DNA of 16,531 bases from Dictyocoela muelleri (lineage: Eukaryota > Microsporidia): NCBI GenBank assembly GCA_016256075.1, contig SDVU01000254.1, positions 1 to 16,531 of the forward strand, given 5' to 3'. The notes under the pieces were generated by a model that worked only from the letters and a program-made list of their open reading frames with translations, made no database searches and was not told the DNA's origin. Made by a program: the position numbers and the translations under genes. Below are positions 1 through 8,861 of the stretch, piece by piece. Positions within the stretch are counted from its first letter, which is position 1. Every line of letters begins with the position of its first letter.

Positions 1-343
1 GTGAGGCTCTTAATTAATTTTTATTATCAAAAATTGATTTTTTTAAATTTCAAATTTAATTTGATAGGGGTCATTATTTGCATGGGGACATTATATGTCG
101 TAACAAGAATAGTAATTATTTTTAAAACTGTTGCTTATAATATTTTATAAATATTACAAATTTTTCCATTATGATTCTGAAATCTTGAATTATTATTAAT
201 CTAATATCATATATATGCTAACAATATCCATAATTACTAAACGATATGAGTCATCAATGTTGATATATATCTTTGGTTTTTTAGTTCAGTTAATACGTTA
301 TTAAATAGCTATTTGCATATATATATGTGATTTTTGTTGAATC
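1..343. other. AT-rich stretch without a gene
   Basis: No reading frame of useful length and no recognisable protein similarity on either strand. The sequence is mostly A/T runs and TATA-type low-complexity tracts. I see no repeat shared with the rest of the window. Confidence 0.6.
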
Positions 344-424
344 GATGATATCACCAGATAGCTTAATATTTAACACTCTTGAATAGAATTTGAAGAATCA
401 AGGTTCGAATCCCCCTTACGTCAC
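344..424 (+). pseudogene. tRNA-like relic (B-box present, fold decayed)
   Basis: GGTTCGAATCC at 402-412 matches the T-loop/B-box consensus of eukaryotic tRNA genes. TAGCTTAAT about 45 bp upstream resembles the A-box start. The proposed acceptor strands (344-350 with 416-422) pair only in part, and the T stem has just two clean G-C pairs beside the loop, because extra C residues follow it. The anticodon arm is not convincing. I read this as a decayed tRNA gene or a tRNA-derived SINE head; it could also be chance. Confidence 0.22.
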
Positions 425-485
425 TCTTTAATAAATAATGAGAGGAGGACATTAATCGGTCAAAAACCATAGAAATAATATAAAG

Positions 486-570
486 TTGTCCCGGTGTGGT
501 ATAATTGATTAAGACTTGGTCTAATATGACAATGAAGCAGAAGGGACTCTCCTAGGTGTGGGGATGAGTG
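486..570 (+). repeat. 85-bp direct repeat, copy 1
   Basis: Matches 2055-2140 in the same orientation at roughly 75% by eye. Shared blocks include TATAATTGATTA, GTCTAATATGACAAT and GGATGAGTG. The two copies lie just outside the ends of the decayed MULE at 570-2048. A tRNA-like reading is possible (A-box-like GGTATAATTGATTA, then a short stem around CTAATAT), but no B-box follows, so the origin is left open. Confidence 0.7.
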
Positions 571-572
571 GA

Positions 573-590
573 TTTTACCCCGCGGTAAAA
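573..590. repeat. Terminal hairpin of MULE-1, left
   Basis: Perfect 7-bp stem TTTTACC (573-579) and GGTAAAA (584-590) with a 4-base loop. It resembles the hairpin at the opposite end of the element, so it is read as part of the terminal inverted repeat. Confidence 0.6.
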
Positions 591-626
591 AAAGAAGAAA
601 AATAAAAAATATTGAAATTTTTTAAT

Positions 627-1995
627 CTAATTTTCAATTGAAATTAAGTGCAATAATGATAAATTATCGATTGGTTGAAGGATTTCATATTTCTTTAACA
701 TTTTTTTAACTGAATCTTTTTTCACACCATGTTCTTTGTATAGGTATGAGGAGAATTTGTTCTCCGTTATTGCTTGCTCATTTTTCATCTCATTTATTAT
801 AGGTATAATATAACTTTGTTTAGTATTGCTAAACGTATTTAAATGCCAATGATAACCTTCAAGAGAATTGGTTGTCTTAGGAATACCTTTATCTTTTTTA
901 TTTTCAAATTCCAAAAACAAATTTGTTTATTCTCAACATTTTCATACAGATATTCAGCCCCAAACATTCAAAAAGACTTAAAACATTGTTCGATGTTTCT
1001 AGAAAAAATATAGATTTTAAGCTTAGTAGGGTATTCCAAGACTTTATTCACAAAAACAAAACTTAAATCTAGGATCATTTTCACCCGAAGTTCTACTGGA
1101 GCATTATTTATAAGTTCAGATGAAAAACTTTAATTTCTATACTTTTCGCCAAATTATTTGTCCCAGGTAAAAACAACATCTGTTAAGATAATATTTTCTA
1201 AAGAATTTTCTAAGTGAGTAAAAACTTGTATTTTTAAAATCAATTATTATAGATTTTTCATGCTTTAAAATATTTTCATTTTTAGATTGTATCCACTGGT
1301 GAATAATGTTGTAAGATATTTCGTTTTATGCGTCATAAAACAGAACATCATTGAGAGATACGTATCTCTTAGCCGAGATTGAATTTTAAAAATTTGTTAG
1401 AAACATGGCGGAACCGATTTAAATCTACCATCACAAATTAATACCTCTGAATTCTCAAATGAGTAAGGTTAACTTCAGTGGTGAGGAATAATCTTCTATT
1501 TTCGTCATTAAAATCTTCTATCTAAAATATAAATTGTTTGTTATTCCCAGTGTATTGATGTTCTTTTAAAATGCATAATTTACAACCACCGTGTAATTAT
1601 TTATGTTTCTTGTCAAATTTATACTCTTTAAAATTTCTTTTAAATCGAGCGGAACTTGTAGGTGTTTGTTTTTTTTCTTCAAAACTGAGAGAAGCACATT
1701 GCTTGTAGACTCGGTGGATTCGGGGGCTGTAGTCTATACTTTTTTAGAAAAAATACTCGACTTTACATTATATCGTCTCTGAGATATTTATGAATACATT
1801 TTTCTTGTAATATATAATCTTTTTTCGTTTTTAAAATAGAATCGCGGCATCTTTTGTTGCACCTCCAGTTTTTTATTCCATGCAAGGTTTCTTTAAAGTT
1901 TTAAAAATACTCGTCATATGCAATTTTAGGTTTACCCCTGATGCTTGCAAATATTCTTTGTTAGATCGATATTCATTTACTGGCCCTTTAATATT
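627..1995 (-). pseudogene. MULE transposase, degenerate
   Basis: The N-terminal zinc-finger part is at about 1790-1880, minus strand, with NWRCNKRCRDSIL, the WRC-x-C pattern of FLYWCH-type MULE fingers. The catalytic core is at about 1130-1260, with IIIDFKNTSFYSLRKFF followed by C-x-F and QIIWRKV. These align with IVTDFEFAAIYSFRKIF, GCHFHYAQ and SIWRNV of the second MULE in this window, so both belong to one family. The second catalytic Asp is at 1239-1241; the usual following Glu reads Lys. The C-terminal part is an open 97-codon stretch (627-920) with TTNSLEGYHWHLN, matching the (N)N-x-[IV/L]-E-x-[WY]-H block of MULE transposases. The fragments lie in different frames with many stops, so the gene is dead. 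The first catalytic Asp block was not found between 1260 and 1790. Confidence 0.8.
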
Positions 1996-2023
1996 TTGTT
2001 TCTATTTCGCTGAAAAGCTTTCA

Positions 2024-2044
2024 TTTTTCACCGCAGGTGAAAAA
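2024..2044. repeat. Terminal hairpin of MULE-1, right
   Basis: Perfect 9-bp stem TTTTTCACC (2024-2032) and GGTGAAAAA (2036-2044) around a 3-base loop GCA. It is the counterpart of the hairpin at 573-590. Confidence 0.65.
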
Positions 2045-2054
2045 TACCCAGGGG

Positions 2055-2140
2055 TTGTTTCTGGTGTAATATAATTGATTATGACTTTGTCTAATATGAC
2101 AATAAGACAGATGGGATTTTCATAGGCGTGAGGATGAGTG
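2055..2140 (+). repeat. 85-bp direct repeat, copy 2
   Basis: Second copy of the repeat at 486-570, same orientation, lying just outside the right hairpin of MULE-1. The stem TTGTC/GACAA around TAATAT is perfect here and slightly damaged in copy 1. Confidence 0.7.
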
Positions 2141-2365
2141 TGGCAACACCTCTCGACAAAATAAGTAATAATAACTAAAAATATATATAAAGCTACTAAT
2201 TACCTGTATCCTGCCGAGTCATTGATAAAACGAAAATCGCGTATACAGCTGGCTTCTGGGTAGATTAGAAGTGGTGTATTATTGGAACACCATGAACCAA
2301 AGGATTAAATACCACGGTAAGAGACAACACTCCGTGTTTCACCATGGATGTTTTTAACATGTAAT

Positions 2366-3166
2366 GGCAGACCGTTTTTTCGCCTTTTTCGAAAAAAACG
2401 AACTATTTATTTGGCAAAAAAAATCGTTTGGGGATAAAAGAATTTTTACTTTAATTTTATAACTTCCCGGATTGAACATTTTATTGCACTAAAAATAAAT
2501 AACCGCATTATTTATTTAAGCTTTTGATACAATTTTCATTTTTCTCAAATAAATATTAAAACCATGATATTGCTACAAAATAATAACGCATTTCTTATGT
2601 TATCGTCACCCTCATCATTATTAGTTATTTATTTTTATTTAAAAAATTTTTAAATTTTTGTTTGATCGTTTTTTTTACGCTAAGACTATTATCATTTGGG
2701 AAAGACGAACTTCAAGCTCTTTTTATTCAATATCTGCAATTATTTCAGTAAATGTATAACTAACTCATTCATTAATATTTAATACTTTTTTTAATATTCT
2801 ATTTTAATTAATAAAGATTAAACTGAAACTAAAAACTTAGATATAAATTGTATTTCTCTTAATAAACTCTCAATCATAAATATCAGTATTAAAAAATTTC
2901 TAGATGTAAATATTATACACCATTATTTTTTGATACTCCCAATTACTGTAAAAATTATATATATTTATATTTTATTGAAAGCTTAAATAAATAAAACAGT
3001 TTATTATTTTTAGTAAAATGTAATGCCTAATCCGTGAAGTATTAAAATTAAATTAAAAATTTCCTTAAAAAAAAGGATTTTTATTGCCAAATAAAAATCC
3101 AATTTTTTCGTCATGCCGAAACAATAAATTAACCGTTTTTTTACCAAAGGCAAAGAAACGAACTCC
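2366..3166. mobile_element. Non-autonomous TIR element (801 bp) with exact 8-bp target duplication
   Basis: CATGTAAT occurs immediately before (2358-2365) and after (3167-3174) the span. Read inward, the left end is GGCAGACCGTTTTTTCGCC and the right end is GGAGTTCGTTTCTTTGCC. They match at most positions if one base is gapped, and both continue into ...TTTATT...GGC. Each end is also partly self-complementary (for example CGTTTTTTCG with CGAAAAAAACG at 2373-2400). The interior is low-complexity A/T with no coding potential. GG...CC ends and an 8-bp duplication fit the Merlin superfamily, but no transposase is present, so the assignment is inference. Confidence 0.72.
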
Positions 3167-3207
3167 CATGTAATATATATATATGAATTACTAAAATAAA
3201 AATAAAA

Positions 3208-4064
3208 GGTTCTTTATGGGTTCATGCTGTTTTTAAGATTAAATGACATTTTTAAGATTTTATGTCGTTTTCTAGGGCGCAAGCCTTCTAAAATTTCATG
3301 CCGTTTTTAGATTTAACGCCGTTTTTAAATATAAAAAGAATGTAATTTATATTCGAATAGATTTTCTAATTTAAATTAAAAGAGTTATTTAATGTAAATG
3401 AAGTGAGTAGCATTAAAAAAAGGTTCTCCAACGGGTTAGAGCTCCCTCAGATTTATAAGTCTTAATTGGTAAGAGAAAAGAGTATGTTTCTTATTTGAAA
3501 TAAGCTTAAAACCTCGAGATAAATCTCATTATGTATTTTTAATAAAAATCCAAAATAAAAAAAGTTTATTAAATTTAGTGCAAGGCGCCAAATTTAGTAA
3601 GTGTCTATATATCTCTGGTTTTAATTAATAATTACATATACTGGTTTATCTTAAGATTTTAAACTTATTGTAAATAAGAAACATACTCTTTGCTTTTACC
3701 AATTAAGATTTATAAATCTGAGGGGGCTCTAACCCGTTGGAGAACCAAAAAAAGGTTGCATCATTTTCTCTTATTTAGATTTTTTTATGTACATAAATTT
3801 ATCAAAATTACATTCTGAAATCATTCTATTAGTTTCATATCACAACATCGTTTTAGTATTACTCTCTTCTTTTATGATTTAATTGCTTTCTATTTTAAAT
3901 TGGAAAATTTATTAATCATTAATTACATTCTTTTTTTAATTCTCAAAACGGCGTAAAATTTAAAAACAGCGTAAAATCTCAAAGCGCCATTAAATCTCAA
4001 AAAAACGCAAGAAATTTAAAAAAAAACATGTAATCTAAAAAACGGAATTAACTCATAAATAAAC
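3208..4064. mobile_element. Non-autonomous TIR element with subterminal repeat arrays, split by a second MITE
   Basis: The left arm (3208-3360) and the right arm (about 3925-4064) are inverted copies. Read inward, the left begins GGTTCTTTATGGGTT and the right GTTTATTTATGAGTT, and both arms end in AAAGAATGTAATT. Within each arm a unit of about 20 bp recurs several times with diverged copies, built on GCCGTTTTTAGATTTAA. The flanks AAATAAAA and AAATATAT share only five of eight bases, so the target duplication is weak. The palindromic element at 3422-3746 sits inside it. Nothing is encoded. Confidence 0.68.
3422..3746. mobile_element. Palindromic MITE, GGTTCTCC family
   Basis: About 325 bp with inverted repeats of about 100 bp. 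The left arm begins GGTTCTCCAACGGGTTAG and the right end is its complement, ...CTAACCCGTTGGAGAACC. The arms continue through CAGATTTATAA, CTTAATTGGTAA and GAGTATGTTTCTTATTT with few mismatches, implying a fairly young copy. A run of seven A flanks each side and may be the target duplication. It lies inside the element at 3208-4064. Confidence 0.88.
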
Positions 4065-4874
4065 AAATATATTTTTTTAGCTTATTTTCCGGGTAATAAT
4101 TTAATTCTTCAGCAATTAGGGTTCATATTCTTGTTTTTTTATTTCGGTTTATAAATAGTGTGATGAATATAGGTAGTATAGATAGTACAGGGGGGTAAAT
4201 ATATATTTAGATTCAAATAAGGTTATTTTTAATTGTTAAAAGGGTTCATTTATGTTAAATAGCCTTTTTTATATATTTTATCTTGCATTCTAGGTCGTGT
4301 CAATCACCTCTTTTTATCAGCAACACAATTTAAAATTGTGTTTAAGAAACTGTTTGTATATTCGAGTGTTGTGGTGCATATTTCTTGTTTTCGGCGATAC
4401 GTTTTTTGAAAACATATCTATCTTCCATTATAAGCCAAAAGAAATAGGACCATTTCCGCTTCATTTTTTTCATTTGCCCCTATTCCTTAGCTAAAAGATC
4501 ATACTTTTTTCACGACTCAGTTTGGTTTAGTATGTCAATGTTTGTAACACTTACTTCTACAAATAGAAATTCTTTCTCACAATTAAATATGAGTACAATA
4601 TCGGATTAATTGGTTTGTATCACTATTTCCGTTTCTATAGACGTGTCAAAGATGTTCTTTTTATTTTAAATTCAATGAATTCAATGAATTTACGCAGTTT
4701 TATGTTTTTTTATGTGTTTTAAATTCTGATTCGCAAACACATTTCGAAGAAAGATTGTTATTGTGCGTTTTATTTCATCATATTCTTTTTTATAGTCTTA
4801 TCTTAGCAGCTTAGTAGCCCTAGTTGCTATATGTTACACAATCTTTCTTATTACATCTATGGAAGCAGCGTCAG
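4065..4874. other. Unassigned stretch beside the 3' LTR
   Basis: No gene can be supported. On the minus strand about 4330-4870 gives charged, gag-like patches (for example KKEYDEIK near 4770) that distantly resemble the region just inside the other LTR. The similarity is too weak to call. The low-complexity part 4065-4290 shows nothing recognisable. Confidence 0.35.
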
Positions 4875-5247
4875 TGTCGTGTTCTCTGGCACACGATTGA
4901 ATTAAATCTAAAACTAAATGAAGATTTTGTAGAATTCCTTTTATTTAATGATTGTTCACTATTGTGATGTTTGAAGAAGGATTTCTGGCGTTGACGCTGG
5001 AACATTGGTTTTTGTATATCGTTGGTTTTAAAAGTTTTGGAATCTGAACAAATTGATCAGATAGATCATATGTATCAGATGGATCAAGTGTAAGATTGAT
5101 CAAGTGTAAGATTGATCAAATTAATCATTTTTGTGTAAATTTCCCTCAATCTCCTCTAGGTTAGTTTCTAGACCCCACGCCTCGCATTTGCTACTTCTCT
5201 CTACATATTACGAACGATTTGATATTTGAGATAATGTCATTATCTCA
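4875..5247 (-). repeat. 3' LTR of the Ty3/gypsy fossil
   Basis: 373 bp, TG...CA, aligned with 13010-13564. The best conserved block runs from about 4945 to 5065 (shared GTGATGTTTGAAGAAGGATT). It contains a short GATCAGAT-type minisatellite near 5055-5130 that is much longer in the other LTR. Confidence 0.82.
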
Positions 5248-5264
5248 GATTCTCCCTATCTCAT

Positions 5265-5853
5265 AAAGAGTTTAATAATTTTACCGATACTCTTGTAACT
5301 TTTTTTTCCTTCGCCTATAAGTAGCAAATCGTGTATTCTTTCAATTTTGATAATCTTATAAGGCCCCTTTTAACTTGGAGTATTTTGTCTGTATCAAAAT
5401 TTCTTTTTTAGATGAGTTTATTCTTTTTAAAACGATATCCACGTATCTTTTTATTATTTTTTGTCTATTTTATTATAATTGATTTGTCAGTCTCGTTTTT
5501 ACTGTATTTATGTTTTATAATAATTTTTGTTATTTTCATTTATATTGGAACTTTTAAAAAAAATCGGTAAGGCGAAAATCCCGCTTTTCGATTAACTGTT
5601 TATCTATTCTTCTCTACCTTAAAAAACATTCATTTAATGATATACCATGTGAAAACCTTAGTCATATTTCAATTTCCCAGTTTATTCGTTTGATTAGTGA
5701 GTTACGACTTGGGTTATGAAGTGTATTGGTCATATGTTTTATTTAATATTTTAATAAAAGGCCTCAAAATTTTAGAACAGAAATGTCTGGCATTATCTGA
5801 ACTGAAATATTTAAAAATCGAGATTCCAAACTAATTTTTCTCAATCGACATAC
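5265..5853 (-). pseudogene. Integrase, second half of the core and C-terminal GPY/F-type module (fossil)
   Basis: Part of the retroelement at 4875-13564. Visible marks are the DNA-x-x-F block of the rve core next to the MITE insertion (about 5790-5810), an INWEIE-like block (about 5675-5690), and a GPYKIIK-type chromatin/C-terminal module followed by charged residues (about 5300-5385). In this family the integrase inserts the cDNA copy into the host chromosome. The piece is broken and ends just before the purine-rich tract and the 3' LTR. Confidence 0.72.
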
Positions 5854-5860
5854 AAAATGT

Positions 5861-6140
5861 GGTTCTCAAACGGATTAGTCAATCTCAAAAGTCATATCGA
5901 GAGAAAAAACGTAAATAAAGAAAGATAGTCGAAATTTCATGGCATTTAATAATCCTAAAGCCATTTCTTATACTCGTATTTTCATTTCAAAATTAGGAAA
6001 TTCGCATTTTAATTCCCTAATTTGGGAAAAAATACGAGTATATAGAAAATTGCCCAGGATTATTAAATGCGATGAGATTTCGACTATCTTTCTTTATTTG
6101 TGTTTTTTCTCTCGATATGACTTTTGTGATTGACTAACCC
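5861..6140. repeat. Palindromic MITE unit A
   Basis: Arms of about 130 bp. GGATTAGTCAATC, GTCATATCGAGAG, GATAGTCGAAATTTCAT, TTTAATAATCCT and ATACTCGTATTTT each recur in inverted form in the right arm. The right end stops at GATTGACTAACCC without the expected GAGAACC terminus. Confidence 0.8.
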
Positions 6141-6253
6141 GGGTCTCACAGTATACTTTGTTTTTCCAAAAAATCAATAATTATGATAATTTAGAGTTAT
6201 TTTATTTATATTTTTGATTTTTTTTTGTAAAAACAAAGTATACTGTGAAACCC
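6141..6253. repeat. Small palindromic element between units A and B
   Basis: 113 bp with inverted ends GGGTCTCACAGTATACTTTG and its near-complement ...CAAAGTATACTGTGAAACCC (about 27 bp), and an A/T interior. It may be a separate small MITE inserted at the junction, or a spacer of the composite. Confidence 0.72.
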
Positions 6254-6535
6254 GGGTTAGTAAATCCTAGAAGTCATATCGAGAAGAGAAACGACAATAT
6301 TGAAACAAAAGCGAAATTTCATGGCATTCAATAATCCTAGTGTACTTTTCATATACTCGTATTTTTATTTTTAAATTAGGGAATCACAACGCAAATTTCC
6401 TAATTTGGAAATAAAAATACGAGATATGAAAAAAGGCTCCAGGATTATTGAATGACATGAAATTTCGCTCATGTTTCAATATTGTGTTTCTCTTCTCGAT
6501 ATGGCTTCTATGATTGACTAACCCATTGTAGAACC
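6254..6535. repeat. Palindromic MITE unit B
   Basis: Related to unit A (shared GTCATATCGAGA, CGAAATTTCATGGCATT, AATAATCCT, ATACTCGTATTTT). Its right end is intact (...CATTGTAGAACC); its left end begins at GGGTTAGTAAATC and lacks the GGTTCT terminus. Confidence 0.8.
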
Positions 6536-6543
6536 TAAAATGT

Positions 6544-7102
6544 TTTTGAATTTATGTCATTCGTCATCAAAATTTCAGAATATCTACTTATAAATCCGGT
6601 GATGACAAGTAAGTAAAAGACATTTGCCTTTATGAAGTTCTGAAGTGTTTTTACTTAATTGGGCCTTTGATATCGACCGATATACAGTCATGTAGATCTG
6701 GTATGATTTTAATAAACTTAATCCTCAGATGTTTGAAGTAATTATTTTTTTCTATTTGGCATTTAACACAGTATTCACATACTCTTTTAATAATTAATTT
6801 TATTTTTATCCACATTTATCCTTCCAGCAAGCGTTTTTGTAATTTTGATATATCCAGGATGTGTTAATATTCGTATATTTCATTTATCTTATTAGAATTA
6901 TTTTTTAATAATTTCCATCTTTGATAAAATGTTTTAACTCCGATATCAATAATAAATATCCATAAATATTTCCGTATACTTTGTTCATAATTTCATTCTA
7001 CGAGATCATTTTAAATTGAGATTTTGTATTAGATAGATTTCTGGCTAAAATATCCGATAACATTTTTTTACTTCTACGTGATACATTACAAAATCAAATT
7101 CC
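6544..7102 (-). pseudogene. RNase H end, integrase zinc finger and first part of the core (fossil)
   Basis: Part of the retroelement at 4875-13564. On the minus strand the order is the end of RNase H (about 7020-7095), a HHCC-type finger with THPGY and C-x2-C (about 6770-6880), then the start of the rve core with SVDIKGPI (about 6660-6685) and ITGFISRYSEI (about 6570-6605). The composite MITE separates it from the rest of the integrase; Merlin-2 separates it from the rest of RNase H. Broken. Confidence 0.75.
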
Positions 7103-7200
7103 GGCTATTTATGAATAAGCAGCTTAAAAAATAATAAGCAGCCTAAAAAATAAACACCTTAAAAAAAATAAGCAGCTTAAAAAATAATAAACAGATAAAA
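7103..7200 (+). repeat. Left end of Merlin-2: terminal repeat plus tandem subterminal motif
   Basis: After the GGCTATTTATG terminus, the motif AATAAGCAGCTTAAAAAAT repeats about five times with variants (AGCAGCC, ACACC, ACAG). The opposite end (about 9366-9428) has three copies in inverted orientation. Such arrays are plausible transposase-binding sites. Confidence 0.8.
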
Positions 7201-7242
7201 ATATAAATAGTTTAAAAATAATAAAAATTTTGTAGCCCCAAA

Positions 7243-8165
7243 ATGAGAATTTTTAAAAAAACACTTTTTTTAGAGGAAGATGATTTTGTAATGATGAAAA
7301 CAAAAGCAGAGATCATGGACATGGTTTTTGACTTGGAAACTATTAAGGACATCTTTAAAAGAGATAAGATGAGTGTTTTGTAAAAATTGGTTTCAATTGG
7401 ACTAATAAAGAACAGATCACAATGTATATGAGGAAACCAGATGAGACTTCACTGTAAGATGTCATCCGCTTATGGTTTCAATTGGTTTTCTTCTACTCCA
7501 GACCACAAAAGAGAAGTATCTGTGAGGCAAGATTCATTATTCGAAAAAATAAGAAAGCCTCTTGATAGGGTACATCTCTTTTTTGTGCTCGTCAAGAGAT
7601 ATACAACAAAATGATATTGAAGATATGCTCAAAATCAAAAAAACACACCTGCTAATGGATTATACACTGCAGGATAATCTGTCAACACATTTTGATGCAG
7701 TCATCATTTCAGATTTGTGGTTTGAAGGAGACTGGACTCATAAGATTGTTGAAATATACGAATCATTGTTTTTCAGACAAAATATAATGTTGGTCGATAT
7801 AGGGAGTCACAATGGGTGTTTGAGCTATAGAGAGCACGCATAGTTGTATTTTAATTCCAGTTCCCGATAGATATGCAGCTACTCTTCTTCCTATAATTAG
7901 ATCACATATTCTACCAGGCACTTTCTTCGTGAGTGACAAATAGGCAGCATAAATTAAAATTCCCGGACGGTATACACATGAGTCTGTAAACCATAGTTTA
8001 AACTTCGTTTACCCTGATAATCCACTTATACACACGCAAAACATAGAAAACTGTTGGGGTGGAAGTTAAAAGAAGACAAGTACACCAGTTTGGAACCACA
8101 AGTGAATACCTCGAAGGATACTTATTCGAGTTTGTGTTCGAAATAAAATATGAAAAAAACTTAAA
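7243..8165 (+). pseudogene. Merlin/ISXO2-like transposase, inactivated
   Basis: DDE transposase of the Merlin/IS1016 type. The N-terminal part opens at ATG 7243 (46 codons, MRIFKKTLFLEEDD...). It is followed in another frame by a degraded zinc-ribbon region (about 7400-7560). An open 93-codon stretch (7562-7843) contains IVEIYESLFF, the block around the first catalytic Asp (normally VEIDES); here it reads Tyr (TAC at 7757-7759). A shifted frame then gives IPVPDRYAATLLPIIRS, LPGTFFVSD (second Asp, 7935-7937) and YTHESVNHSLNFV. Finally PLIHTQNIENCW carries the third acidic residue (Glu, 8046-8048). At least three frame changes and several stops, plus the Asp-to-Tyr change, show it is dead, though all domain blocks are still easy to see. 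Confidence 0.88.
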
Positions 8166-8369
8166 GGTTTAATGACCTAATATTGCTACTCTCAGATCTA
8201 GAATAAAGTTTTATTACAGGGTTCTCATTTTTATAGACACCTTTTCTTATTCTTATAGACCTCTTTTCTTATTTTTATAGAACCCTTTTTACATTTTTAT
8301 AGACACATTTTTGCAAAGTTATAGACCAATTTTGCCGGAGTTATAGATGATCCGCGAAAATTCGCCATA

Positions 8370-8745
8370 TTAATTTTTAACCCTTATTTTTTAACTCTTA
8401 ATTTATGCCCTTATTTTTTTAGCTGTTATTTTTTAGCCCTTTTTGACCCTTATTTTTTAGCACTTATTTTTAAAATTTTTTTAAACCCATTTTTAAGCTT
8501 TGTAAAAAATAATGGTTAAAAAAAATAATGGCAAAAAAATAAGAGTTAAAAAATAAGGGTAAAAAATAAGGGCTAAAAAATAAGGGCTAAAAAATAAGAG
8601 TTAAAAAATAAGGGTTGAAAAATAAGAGTTAAAAAATAAGAGTTAAAAAAATAAGGGTTAAAATATAAGGGCTAAATAATAAGAGTTAAAAAATAAGAGC
8701 TAAAAAAAATAGGAATAAAAATTTATTAATATAGGCGAATTTTCG
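8370..8745. repeat. Inverted arrays of a 14-15 bp TTAAAAAATAAGGG-type unit
   Basis: From about 8525 to 8710 some fourteen copies of TAAAAAATAAGRGT/C run in tandem. From 8370 to 8510 the same unit lies in the opposite orientation (AACCCTTATTTTTT). Together they form the stem of the foldback MITE, with the turn near 8505-8515 (AAGCTTTG). Confidence 0.82.
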
Positions 8746-8861
8746 AGGATCATCTATAACACTGGCAAAATGGGTTTATAACTTTGCAAAAATTGTCTAT
8801 AAAAATGCAAAAAAGGTCTATAAAAATGCAAAAAAAAAAATCTATAAAAATAGAAAAAGTA

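Larger units (their letters stand above)
570..2048 (-). mobile_element. Decayed MULE (Mutator-like) DNA transposon, MULE-1
   Basis: The span holds fragments of a MULE transposase on the minus strand and is bounded by two related hairpins. These are TTTTACC/GGTAAAA at 573-590 and TTTTTCACC/GGTGAAAAA at 2024-2044. Read inward, the ends GGATTTTACC... and GGTATTTTTCACC... look like diverged terminal inverted repeats that each contain a palindrome. No 9-bp target duplication, the usual MULE size, is visible. The element is old: transposase similarity changes frame several times and stops are frequent. The exact ends are inferred from the hairpins. Confidence 0.7.
5861..6535. mobile_element. Composite of three palindromic elements inserted as one unit
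   Basis: The outer ends are GGTTCTCAAACGGATTAG on the left and ...CTAACCCATTGTAGAACC on the right, an inverted pair of the GGTTCTC family. AAAATGT flanks the whole block (5854-5860 and 6537-6543). Extending to 8 bp gives CAAAATGT and TAAAATGT, one mismatch. Inside are two related palindromes (5861-6140 and 6254-6535) separated by a third, unrelated palindrome (6141-6253). No duplication is seen around the inner units. The block sits in the integrase of the retroelement. Confidence 0.82.

Noticed and set aside
1880-2074. 64-codon plus-strand open frame
   Set aside because: It runs antisense to the N-terminal part of the MULE-1 transposase and through its terminal hairpin.
486-2140. LTR pair of a small retroelement made of the 85-bp direct repeats
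   Set aside because: The sequence between them is a MULE transposase, not gag-pol, and the repeats lack TG...CA ends.
4297-4494. 65-codon plus-strand open frame
   Set aside because: Phe/Leu-rich composition follows from T-rich sequence, and there is no similarity or supporting signal.
5939-6133. 64-codon open frame on the plus strand
   Set aside because: It lies wholly within palindromic MITE unit A and has no protein features; it is a by-product of the hairpin.
8525-8710. Telomere-like TAAGGG array
   Set aside because: The unit is 14-15 bp with a long A run, occurs in both orientations around a centre, and sits inside a MITE, so it is not a telomere.
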